A DNA stretch of 64,000 bases from Oxalobacteraceae bacterium (GCA_027490465.1 JAIXXZ010000051.1:1-64000); one strand, 5' to 3'. Numbered from the stretch's first letter, positions 10,613 through 18,900 are shown. The notes: generated by a model not told the origin, from the sequence alone. A program made the numbers and translations.

Positions 10613-11216
10613 TGAGCCAACTTTCGATACGCTTTTTGGTGGCGACAGAGCCATAGCTTTGTATTGCGTCTCCCAGTCGTGCCGAATTTAGTTCGGGCAG
10701 ACGACTGCGGGCATGCCTGAGTACTTCGTCTTGGTCTTCTGCGAGTTCGTTGAGGTTGTTAAGCAGATCGACAAACAAAAACTCGGCAGATAATTTTTTA
10801 GGGAAGCGTGGCTTCACCTTGAAGCTGAACTCACGGTTTCCCAGCTTGAAGACGCCGTGTCGCTTGTGGTTGTAGACCAGGGTCGTGTTGTAGAGCTGTG
10901 TCGTGCCGGCACCCACCGAGTTGTAGGCTGAAGGGGAAAGCATCAGGAAGTGCTTATCCCTAAGGAAGGCTTCTACCAGTTGATGATCATCAGGCGGCAA
11001 ATTACCAAAGCGTGAAGTCTTGGGCTGGTAATAGAGCCCCGGCGCTACCTTCTTGAGGGTGCCGGACTTCACTAGTTCGCTGAGATTGCGATCAACCGCG
11101 CCGGTGACTTTTGCGAGGTCTTCGCGACGGTACACGCGTCCGGGCGAAAGTTGGCCAGCGAGCGCCGTGGCAGCTTTGGGGGTCGTGCGATTGGTCCGGG
11201 GCGATGAGGCTTTCAT
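10605..11216 (-). CDS. AbiEi-like antitoxin (DUF6088-type)
   Basis: GRVYRREDLAKVTGAVDRNLSELVKSGTLKKVAPGLYYQPKTSRFGNLPPDDHQLVEAFL; overlaps the start of the AbiEii ORF by 8 bp. Confidence 0.82.
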   Translation of the reverse strand: MKASSPRTNRTTPKAATALAGQLSPGRVYRREDLAKVTGAVDRNLSELVKSGTLKKVAPGLYYQPKTSRFGNLPPDDHQLVEAFLRDKHFLMLSPSAYNSVGAGTTQLYNTTLVYNHKRHGVFKLGNREFSFKVKPRFPKKLSAEFLFVDLLNNLNELAEDQDEVLRHARSRLPELNSARLGDAIQSYGSVATKKRIESWLNA

Positions 11217-11487
11217 GAATGGTATTTCATTGAAAATTCATGCAATTTTAGACTAAATGAAAGACTTTTCCTAGGGTTGTCGTTACTCAACTAACCTCTA
11301 GGCGTATCCGGCAAGAATTTGACGCAATTTGACTGACAAGGGGGATTTCATCGGGGTTTTATGGCTAAATATTGACATTTTTATAAAAAATCGCCTCTAC
11401 CCATGTGATACGTCCATAAATTCACAAATTCTGAGATGTCTATTAGCATGTACGCGCAGATCCGTCCCTATCCAAGAGACACCGGCC

Positions 11488-11724
11488 ATGACCAGCACAA
11501 AACTATTTAAGAATGGCAATTCCCGGGCTGTGTGCATCCCGGCTGAACTCGCCTATAGCAGCTGGCACATCGAACTCGTCATTTAGCGCCACGGTGATGA
11601 GCTGCGAATCCGTCCTGCCCGACATCGCATGGGTGACGTGCTTGGCAAGCTCGCCCAGTTTCCCCCTGATTTCATGAGCGAAGGCCGGTGCCTCAATACT
11701 GAAGGCGAACGAGAGGATCTTTGA
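11488..11724 (+). pseudogene. VapB-like (AbrB/MazE-fold) antitoxin with an internal TAG
   Basis: MTSTKLFKNGNSRAVCIPAELAYSSWHIELVI*RHGDELRIRPARHRMGDVLGKLAQFPPDFMSEGR...; in-frame TAG at 11584-11586, same frame continues to TGA 11722-11724. Confidence 0.75.
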
Positions 11725-12008
11725 TGCCGAAGTACATGCTGGACACCAACGTCCGTACCTACCCGATGAAGCACAAACCGCCGCAAGTCAGGGCGCGCTT
11801 TGCCGAGTGCTTTGTCGGCGACGTGGTGCAGGCTAATCATGCCAAGCTAAGCCGCGCCGCGCGTAAAAAGAAATTTGAAGCCGAGTTCGGAGACTGGATC
11901 GCTGCGGAGAACGCTGGCTTCGAAGCGAACGGCATTCCAGGGTCTGATTTGTGTCCATGGTGTGGCACTACTTTTGCAATGGCTCAATACCCTAGCCCGA
12001 TGTCTTGA
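11724..12008 (+). pseudogene. VapC (PIN) 5' remnant fused in frame to an unrelated CcdA-like antitoxin tail
   Basis: MPKYMLDTNVRTYPMKHKPPQVRARFAECFVGDVVQ is a PIN N terminus, then ...LSRAARKKKFEAEFGDWIAAENAGFEANGIPGSDLCPW, which resembles an antitoxin C terminus rather than a PIN domain. Confidence 0.6.
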
Positions 12009-12217
12009 GCATTGTCGGCAAGCTGCTGCAAAGCTTCTTCCTGACGTCGCTGCACCTCGCGTTTGTAATCAACTAAATCTTCATAGGCGATGCGGCAATG
12101 TGTACCCACCATCCGGTACTTGAGATTGCCTGATTCAATTTCTTTGAAAACGAAGGTGCGTGACACATTCAACTGGCGGGCCGCTTCCTCCGTAGTCAAC
12201 TCAAAATTGGTGGGCAT
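11984..12217 (-). CDS. Excisionase-family (MerR-like HTH) DNA-binding protein, probable antitoxin without partner
   Basis: MPTNFELTTEEAARQLNVSRTFVFKEIESGNLKYRMVGTHCRIAYEDLVDYKRE. Confidence 0.75.
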   Translation of the reverse strand: MPTNFELTTEEAARQLNVSRTFVFKEIESGNLKYRMVGTHCRIAYEDLVDYKREVQRRQEEALQQLADNAQDIGLGY

Positions 12218-12228
12218 GATGGTGAAAT

Positions 12229-12546
12229 TTACCTTTTCAGCAAACGCTTCATCAGCAGAGACAGAAAATCCTGTTTGTGTCCCGTGATGGCGTGCACATA
12301 AATATTCTCGGAGATTTGTCGGTAGACCAGCTTGTGATGTGATGTAAAAACATGTTGGTATTCAAAAATACCAACTGAGGTCAGCTCTTTTACGGCAGTA
12401 CCCGGGTAGTTTCCGGCATCGACCTGTTGCAGCTTTTCATAAATCTCGTCTTCGGCCTTAAGCCACTCGACTTCACCCCACTGATCCAGCATGTAGGCCT
12501 GAAGCGAGGGCCAGTCGTCTTGCGCATCAGGCAGGATGATGGCCAT
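12229..12546 (-). CDS. RelE/ParE-family toxin
   Basis: 105 aa; AIILPDAQDDWPSLQAYMLDQWG...PGTAVKELTSVGIFEYQHVFTSHHKLVYRQISENIYVHAITGHKQDFLSLLMKRLL. Confidence 0.8.
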   Translation of the reverse strand: MAIILPDAQDDWPSLQAYMLDQWGEVEWLKAEDEIYEKLQQVDAGNYPGTAVKELTSVGIFEYQHVFTSHHKLVYRQISENIYVHAITGHKQDFLSLLMKRLLKR

Positions 12547-12824
12547 TATTTGCGCCGCTCAAGGGCAGCGCGAAGTTGTGCTCGAGATTCTTCAACGGTG
12601 AGCCCTTTATATTCGAGGCGATCTTTTTCACTCAGGGCGATGATTTTCAGAGCCGCAATCAGCGCTTCTTTTTCCTGAAATTGTTGGACGCTCTGAATCA
12701 CCATGCTGGCTTCGCCATTCTGGGTGATGACGAAGGGGCTTCCATTCTGTTGCAAGTCTTCGGAAATGTGCGCCGCATGGCTTTTTAGATAAGAAATGGA
12801 CTTGATGTTGGCGACGGATTGCAT
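12546..12824 (-). CDS. Phd/YefM-family antitoxin
   Basis: In-frame ATG at 12824: MQSVANIKSISYLKSHAAHISEDLQQNGSPFVITQNGEASMVIQSVQQFQEKE; overlaps the start of the ParE-like toxin. Confidence 0.85.
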   Translation of the reverse strand: MQSVANIKSISYLKSHAAHISEDLQQNGSPFVITQNGEASMVIQSVQQFQEKEALIAALKIIALSEKDRLEYKGLTVEESRAQLRAALERRK

Positions 12825-13064
12825 GGCGTACTCCTGAGCTTGAGTGAGGCAGAACTTAGGCCCTAATTCAGTCAAAATCAATCAGGCCACCCTGAATCGC
12901 TGCGCGATTGCGGTCGTTCGTTCAGGGTTACAAATTCCAGCATCTTCCCGTAAACCATAAAAATCACCATTTACACCCATTTCATTTCAGCAAGTTTTCC
13001 TGCGATACTTAAAATCTAACAATTTATTTTACTCGTAACATATTTAATGTTATAAATTAAAAAT

Positions 13065-14066
13065 ATGTTATACAAGGCCCTCCCTCAACAGACAGTCAGC
13101 TACCTGCGCCAAGTATTGGGCGAAGATGCCGTGCGCATGGTGCCCAGCCAGATCGCGACACAATTGCCGTACTTCATTCAGGATGCCTACGACGTGCTGC
13201 CTTGCACCTTGCTCGGGCATCCCCTTACGTTCGCCTGCGCCAAGGGCCGGCTACCCATGACGGCACAGCAGATTAGCCAGCATACCCAGCAGATAGGCGA
13301 GTTGTTTCAAACGCCGGTGATCGTGGCACTGTCAGAGATTGCGCCCGGCGAGCGTAAACAACTGATCCAGCATGGGGTTGCCTTTGTGGTCCCGGGCAGG
13401 CAGCTGTTCGCTCCAAGCGTGGGAATGATCCTGAGCGAGCGGTACGGCACTGAACCCCAAAGAGCAGCGCAGGTTGCCAGCCCCGCCACGCAAGCGCTCT
13501 TGATCTGGTTCTTGAATCAACATCCGGTCTCCGATACCTGGCATCCATTTGAAGCAGCGTCGGCACTGGGCTATGCGGGCATGACAGCGACCCGAGCTGT
13601 CAGAGAGCTGCTGCAATTCGATTTGTTTGCATTGGAAGAGCGTGGTCGAGCCAAATACCTGAAGCTCACCGATTCGCGCCGCGTCATTTGGGAAAAAGCC
13701 AAGCCTTACCTGCGTTCTCCCGTCATGAAAACCTTGTGGACTTATGATCGAAGCATTCTTGATGTGGATGATGCCCGTTTCGCTGGCGAGAGTGCACTGG
13801 CGCAATCGGGCATGCTCAATGACCCACAACAGCCGGTGATCGCCATCACCTCTGAAGCTGCACAACAGGCAAGGCGAGAGGGTATTTTTTTCGAGCCGCG
13901 AGAGCTTGCCGACGCGGTAGCTGTTCAGGTATGGCGTTACATTCCCAACATGCTGGCAAAAGAAAAAATCGTCGATCCCTTGTCCCTGTGGCTAAGCCTG
14001 AAAGATAATCGTGATGACAGAATACAGATGGCGCTTGATGACATTGAGGGGAAGTTTCTTTGGTAA
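13065..14066 (+). CDS. Winged-helix/AbiEi-like regulator, putative antitoxin of a nucleotidyltransferase pair
   Basis: 333 aa; DTWHPFEAASALGYAGMTATRAVRELLQFDLFALEERGRAKYLKLTDSRRVIWEKAKPYLRSPVMKTLW reads as an HTH plus AbiEi-like region; overlaps the next gene by 7 bp. Confidence 0.65.
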   Translation: MLYKALPQQTVSYLRQVLGEDAVRMVPSQIATQLPYFIQDAYDVLPCTLLGHPLTFACAKGRLPMTAQQISQHTQQIGELFQTPVIVALSEIAPGERKQLIQHGVAFVVPGRQLFAPSVGMILSERYGTEPQRAAQVASPATQALLIWFLNQHPVSDTWHPFEAASALGYAGMTATRAVRELLQFDLFALEERGRAKYLKLTDSRRVIWEKAKPYLRSPVMKTLWTYDRSILDVDDARFAGESALAQSGMLNDPQQPVIAITSEAAQQARREGIFFEPRELADAVAVQVWRYIPNMLAKEKIVDPLSLWLSLKDNRDDRIQMALDDIEGKFLW

Positions 14067-14800
14067 AAGGGCTGGCGATTTTTCAGGAATGGTTCAGTGG
14101 CTTTGAAGAACAGTATGTACTTATCGGGGGAACGGCTGCATCGATCACGATGGCCGAGGTTGGGTTACCGTTTCGAGGTACCAAAGATCTCGACATTGTT
14201 TTGCATGTCGAGGCGCTAACGCCTGAGTTCGGTAAGTTATTTTGGGAGTTTGTACTGGCGGGCGGCTACCTGCAAAAAGAGGGCGATCCGCAGCAGCGGC
14301 CTTGCTTGTACAGATTCCAGAAACCCCAGGACGAAGAATTTCCCTACATGCTGGAGTTGTTTTCACGTGTACCTGATAGGCTGGACTTTGTACCTCCGGG
14401 ACATCTCACGCCGATTCCGATTGATGAGCAAATCTCAAGCCTCTCGGCCATCTTACTTGACCACGATTATTATCAGTTCGTGATGGAAGGTCGAAAAAAC
14501 AAGCAGGGTATGCCGACTTGGGTGGGCGAGGATCGTCTGATACCCCTAAAGGCTGTAGCCTGGATAGAAATGAGCAAGCGTGCTCGAGAGGGCGATATGA
14601 TCGATTCAAAGAAGATTAATAAACATCTGACGGACATCGTGAAATTGTCTTCCTTGCTTCAGCCAAATCAGATCATTGAATTGCCAGAAAAACTGAGAGC
14701 TGATTTACAAGCATTTGCACAAGCGGTAGTCACGATGAATAACCCTGTTCAGTCGGAGGCGATGCGCCGAATTGCAGCTGCTTATGCCATTGAGCTGTAA
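14060..14800 (+). CDS. Nucleotidyltransferase-fold protein, putative AbiEii-like toxin (divergent)
   Basis: 246 aa; YVLIGGTAASITMAEVGLPFRGTKDLDIVLHVEAL (GG...DxD nucleotidyltransferase motif), FPYMLELFSRVP, SSLSAILLDHDYYQFV, LIPLKAVAWIEMSKRAREGDMIDSKKINKHLTDI. Confidence 0.72.
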   Translation: MVKGLAIFQEWFSGFEEQYVLIGGTAASITMAEVGLPFRGTKDLDIVLHVEALTPEFGKLFWEFVLAGGYLQKEGDPQQRPCLYRFQKPQDEEFPYMLELFSRVPDRLDFVPPGHLTPIPIDEQISSLSAILLDHDYYQFVMEGRKNKQGMPTWVGEDRLIPLKAVAWIEMSKRAREGDMIDSKKINKHLTDIVKLSSLLQPNQIIELPEKLRADLQAFAQAVVTMNNPVQSEAMRRIAAAYAIEL

Positions 14801-14890
14801 ACAAAAATTAAAAATTGTCTCCGGAAATACTCCTCAGCGGCCACAAGTGATGCTTATCAGACAAACATTCTGCGGATATATTTGCGGATA

Positions 14891-15787
14891 TTACGACCGA
14901 TTATCTTCCACAGCATCGTGAAAATCATTTTCATGAATGATTTGTAGATGGTGTCCTTTTTTTCGTAATCGAACTGCTTGCTCGACTTTTCTTCCATAGC
15001 AGGCGTAGGCCCAGAATGGATTACCGTCGGAACCGATTATCAGATAATTTACTTTTTTTGACATGTTTTTCGCTACCATTCCACCAAGCTCTAGTGTTAG
15101 TGTTTCTAGCTCATATCGCCTATGTTTTGAGAAGCTTCCCGTGAAGCAGAATACCGAGTCTTCAAACACAATCTCTGGACAAACAGCGCAGAGACCAACC
15201 AACGTGCCATTTTTTTTAATCCACGGGTCGTCGATGGTCCTGTTGTCAAACAATGGAGTAAATTGCTCAAAGAATTCTTGCAGGATTTCGTGTTCTTGCT
15301 CGCTTATCCGCTGGTCTGCGAGGACGGCTGTTACCAAGCTTTCAATTTCATCGTAAGGCCACATCGATTTCAAGTGATCATGTTCCATGATCCAGTCAGA
15401 TAACCCGCGAAGTTCTGCTTCGTTGATCAGACAATCTGACGCAATCCCAGAGACGATGGCTTGCAGATACTGAAGGTCTATTGTGATCTGATCAAAATAA
15501 GGTCCTGCCAGCAATCGATCGCACAGCCACATCAGGTCCTCGCGTTCCTCAGTTGTTAAAAGACCATCTGATAAAGACGAGGTCAATCGGGGAATAATCT
15601 CTGTAAACGGATATCGATTCGATACCAACACTTGCTCTTCGATCCATTGGTTCAGAAATCGCCTCTCAGTGGCATTGATGGTGTGGTCAATGCTAATTCC
15701 TTGTAGCAGGCCAGACAATGTGTTCACCGATTTTTCAATCAGTGCGCGTGACATGAATGGGGCGTATTTGAGATGGTCAGGATGCAT
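14891..15787 (-). CDS. TerB-like N-terminal region plus C-terminal BRCT domain protein
   Basis: Repeated acidic helical segments (SDGLLTTEEREDLMWL, SDCLINEAELRGLSDWI, ADQRISEQEHEILQEF) then FEDSVFCFTGSFSKHRRYELETLTLELGGMVAKNMSKKVNYLIIGSDGNPFWAYACYGRKVEQAVRLRKKGHHLQIIHENDF (BRCT). Confidence 0.75.
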   Translation of the reverse strand: MHPDHLKYAPFMSRALIEKSVNTLSGLLQGISIDHTINATERRFLNQWIEEQVLVSNRYPFTEIIPRLTSSLSDGLLTTEEREDLMWLCDRLLAGPYFDQITIDLQYLQAIVSGIASDCLINEAELRGLSDWIMEHDHLKSMWPYDEIESLVTAVLADQRISEQEHEILQEFFEQFTPLFDNRTIDDPWIKKNGTLVGLCAVCPEIVFEDSVFCFTGSFSKHRRYELETLTLELGGMVAKNMSKKVNYLIIGSDGNPFWAYACYGRKVEQAVRLRKKGHHLQIIHENDFHDAVEDNRS

Positions 15788-16156
15788 GGCGATCGCTATT
15801 GGTACTTAGACTAAAGTCTTATATCGTCGGCCCATTGACATAGCTGCAATGCTCTTGGATGCGGTTCTTGCTGCATAAGATTGCGTATCGCAAAAGCCTT
15901 GGTCTAATGGGATCCAAAAAATCGCTGAATGTTAGCGCTCGTCTAAACGAGGTCAAGGCTTTGATAAAAAATTGATCATTATTGCGACAAAAGTGATCAA
16001 TAAATCGAGATATGGCAGGCGGTGTGTAATTTCGCGTGATAAGCGACTCAAATTTTCATTCGCATGTAATAGCTTTAGGCCGGGAAAATTATCTGTTTCG
16101 CACATCCGATGTCTGCGGTGAGCACCCTGATGCGATATGCAGCCTGTTGGGTTCGG

Positions 16157-16320
16157 CCTAACTCAAAAGTGAGATGCAGGAACACTTCAGCGCTGGCTGG
16201 CGTATGTACTGCATTTAACATAATGGGATGCTGATAGTGATGTTTGGTGGAGGTAGTAAAGCAACCCAAAGTGCCGATATTGCCAAGGCAATTGCCTTAT
16301 CCAAGACGATCGAGGAGTAA
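16157..16320 (+). pseudogene. HigB-like toxin remnant
   Basis: Frame reads ...*LKSEMQEHFSAGWRMYCI*HNGMLIVMFGGGSKATQSADIAKAIALSKTIEE*; a typical HigB C terminus interrupted by in-frame stops. 5' boundary is approximate. Confidence 0.7.
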
Positions 16321-16323
16321 ACG

Positions 16324-16611
16324 ATGAGCAAAAAAATTCGAGTAACCGATCTGCCTAATTTTGACCCTGCCGAATATTTAAAAGACGATGCAGATATTGC
16401 TGCTTATCTTTTTGTCGTTATTGAGGAATGTGATGCAGGAGAACTTGCTCACGCACTTGGTGTTGCAGCGAGGGCCAGAGGTATGGCACAGATTGCAGAG
16501 GAAACCGGCATTGGCCGCGAGGCGCTATATAAGGCGCTGAGGGCTGATGCGCAACCACGTTTCGATACCATTTCCCGCGTCGCCAGCAATGCTAAAAATG
16601 CCCACTGCTAA
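16324..16611 (+). CDS. HigA-like addiction module antitoxin; C terminus replaced by repeat sequence
   Basis: MSKKIRVTDLPNFDPAEYLKDDADIAAYLFVVIEECDAGELAHALGVAARARGMAQIAEETGIGREALYKALRADAQPRFDTISRV; the last residues ASNAKNAHC* come from repeat copy 3. Confidence 0.82.
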   Translation: MSKKIRVTDLPNFDPAEYLKDDADIAAYLFVVIEECDAGELAHALGVAARARGMAQIAEETGIGREALYKALRADAQPRFDTISRVASNAKNAHC

Positions 16612-16725
16612 GCGGGCATTTTGTTTTCAGGCGGAGCCAGCGATGTCCCTGCGGACATCGCGTGAGGGATTCGAAGGGCTTGGCTTGCAAGCCAAGCCGC
16701 GGCCTTCAGGATTCAGGCGAATCTC
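16581..16725 (+). repeat. Structured repeat copy 3
   Basis: CGCCAGCAATGCTAAAAATGCCCACTGCTAAGCGGGCATTTTGTTTTCAGGCGGAGCCAGCGATGTCCCTGCGGACATCGCGTGAGGGATTCGAAGGGCTTGGCTTGCAAGCCAAGCCGCGGCC...GCGAATCTC. Confidence 0.88.
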
Positions 16726-16778
16726 ATTTCTACTCAGTTTTTCATGTTGTGTCGGAGAGATAATCAGAGCACCGCTGC

Positions 16779-18197
16779 TCATGATTCATTCGCTTGAGGC
16801 CTGGTATCGACCGGCAGACAAAGCAATCCCGTCAGCAGCGCCAGCATGCCATGTAGCAAATACAACGTGTTGAAGTCCATGCGTTGCAGCGTTGCATGTC
16901 CCAGCAGCGCGACTGTGAGCGCCACGCCGAGCACTGAGCCGATCTGGCGAGTGGCCTGGTTGACCGCACTGCCGACGGCGTAGTGCGCAACGGGAAGGCG
17001 ACTGACGGCGGCTGCAGACAGGGACGGCAGCACAAGGCCGACCGCGATCCCACTCATGATCAGACCGGGTAGCCAGTGCAGAAAATAGTTTGGTTCGCTG
17101 CCTGGCACTAAAAAAAACCAGAAACTGCTGCAGGCATAAAGAGCCGAACCGCCCACCAGAAAGCGTCGATGACCCAGACGTGATGCCATTCGACCGGTAA
17201 TGATGGCAGTAGGCATCACCAGCAGTGGACCAGGCGTGACTGCTAGACCTGCTTGCGGCAGCGAGTAGTGCCACACGCCGATCATGAAGAAAAAGAAGCC
17301 AAGAAACATCATCGAAAACGCAGTACCGAATACCAGCGTTGCAGCATTCACGAATCGGTAAGTTCGATGTCGAAACAATGACAGATCAATCAGCGCATCG
17401 GAGCGCGATCTGGCCCAGAGCACAAAGACCACGCCAGCAAGGAGCCCGCCAACTGCGACTGCAGCCACTGTCTCCGAGCTCCATCGAGCTTCTCCACTCT
17501 CCACGATCGCCAGAGCCACTGCGCCGACCGCCACCATCAGCAACAACAGGCCGAAGATGTCAACGCGTTTGCGCTGTTTCGACTTAACAGCTTCTTGTAC
17601 GTGCGAAGCACTGCGCCACAAAGCCCACACGCCAACTGGCAGGTTGATATAAAAAGCCCATGGCCAACCTGCTTGGTCAGTCACCCAACTTCCCAAACTG
17701 GGACCCACTGCAGCGGCCAAACCACCCACGGCTCCCCACAGGCTAACGACAACAGCACGTTTTTCAATTGGAAATGCAGCCAGGACAATGGACATTGAAG
17801 CGGGAGTCAACAATGCTGCTCCCAAAGCTTGAAGCACACGTGCCGCAATCAACCATCCTACGGTTGGTGCGGCACCGCAAGCTAAAGACGCAATGACGAA
17901 AACGGCCAGGCCTAACTGAAAAATGCGCCGGCGCCCGAACGCATCGGCTAGTCCTCCCGCGGGAATCAACATGGCGGCATACACCACCGTGTACGCATTG
18001 AGTACCCACGAGAGTTCAGCTGCAGACGTGTCGTCGAAGCTGCGACGTAGTGCATCGAAGGCGGCAAACAGCATCGTCGTGTCCAGCGACACCAGGAAAA
18101 CAGCACTGCAGGCTATCCAGAAGGCGGGCCATGGCGATGGGGCTTGGGACGTTGAAACGGAGTCCGCCGGCGTCGAGGAGGTTTGAGTGACGGACAT
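16779..18197 (-). CDS. MFS transporter, DHA2-like drug efflux
   Basis: 472 aa; multiple TM segments; LNAYTVVYAAMLIPAGGLADAFGRRRIFQLGL, LQALGAALLTPASMSIVLAAFP, GPSLGSWVTDQAGWPWAFYINLPVG. Confidence 0.9.
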   Translation of the reverse strand: MSVTQTSSTPADSVSTSQAPSPWPAFWIACSAVFLVSLDTTMLFAAFDALRRSFDDTSAAELSWVLNAYTVVYAAMLIPAGGLADAFGRRRIFQLGLAVFVIASLACGAAPTVGWLIAARVLQALGAALLTPASMSIVLAAFPIEKRAVVVSLWGAVGGLAAAVGPSLGSWVTDQAGWPWAFYINLPVGVWALWRSASHVQEAVKSKQRKRVDIFGLLLLMVAVGAVALAIVESGEARWSSETVAAVAVGGLLAGVVFVLWARSRSDALIDLSLFRHRTYRFVNAATLVFGTAFSMMFLGFFFFMIGVWHYSLPQAGLAVTPGPLLVMPTAIITGRMASRLGHRRFLVGGSALYACSSFWFFLVPGSEPNYFLHWLPGLIMSGIAVGLVLPSLSAAAVSRLPVAHYAVGSAVNQATRQIGSVLGVALTVALLGHATLQRMDFNTLYLLHGMLALLTGLLCLPVDTRPQANES

Positions 18198-18198
18198 G

Positions 18199-18900
18199 TC
18201 AGCGTGCTGCCAAGTAAACAGCCTGCTCAGCCGACAATCCGCCTTTTACCTGCAGCGTCATCTCATCAGCCAAGACTTCGTGTGCACCCGCCTCAAGGGC
18301 AGTCAGCGCCCGTTCGACAATGGTTTCGGGCTGCGTCTTGGGCATCTCAATGCCTTGTGTGAGGTCGGTATCGACAAAGCCCATGTGCAGCGTCAAGACT
18401 TGCGTGCCCTGTTCACGCAGGTCATTACGCAGGCCGTTGCTCAGGCTCCAAAGTGCAGATTTCGAGACGGCATAGCTCGCCAACAGGGGACTGCTGATCC
18501 AACTGGCAACTGAAGCGACGTTAAGTAACGCGCCACCGCCATTACGCGCCAGTATGGGGGCAAATGCACGGCTAACGCGCAGTACGCCCAGCAGATTGGT
18601 CTCCAGGTGATTCCGCAACAGGGCTTCCGCATCATCGGCCAGGAAGCTGCCAAACTTGGCAATGCCTGCGTTGTTCACCACGATCGTTACATCATTGGCC
18701 AGTCGCGCAGCGGCCTCGATATCGGTTGCGGAATTAACATCGAGACGCAGGGGAGTGACGCCTGGCAGGCGCACCTGTGATGGATCTCGCGCACCAGCGT
18801 AGACTTTTCGAGCGCCGCGTTCGAGGAAGGCATTGGCGAATGCGAGCCCAATGCCACGGTTGGCACCGGTGATCAGAACGGTAGAATTTTCAATTTTCAT
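18199..18900 (-). CDS. Short-chain dehydrogenase/reductase
   Basis: TVLITGANRGIGLAFA, VVNNAGIAKFG, SYAVSKSALWSLS. Confidence 0.9.
   Translation of the reverse strand: MKIENSTVLITGANRGIGLAFANAFLERGARKVYAGARDPSQVRLPGVTPLRLDVNSATDIEAAARLANDVTIVVNNAGIAKFGSFLADDAEALLRNHLETNLLGVLRVSRAFAPILARNGGGALLNVASVASWISSPLLASYAVSKSALWSLSNGLRNDLREQGTQVLTLHMGFVDTDLTQGIEMPKTQPETIVERALTALEAGAHEVLADEMTLQVKGGLSAEQAVYLAAR

Noticed and set aside
16075-16269. 64-aa minus-strand ORF
   Set aside because: Lies antisense over the HigB remnant, which has recognisable protein similarity on the plus strand.
8057-16725. Integron cassette array (repeats as attC sites)
   Set aside because: The repeats lack recognisable RYYYAAC/GTTRRRY core sites, cargo is multigene and in both orientations, and no intI was seen.
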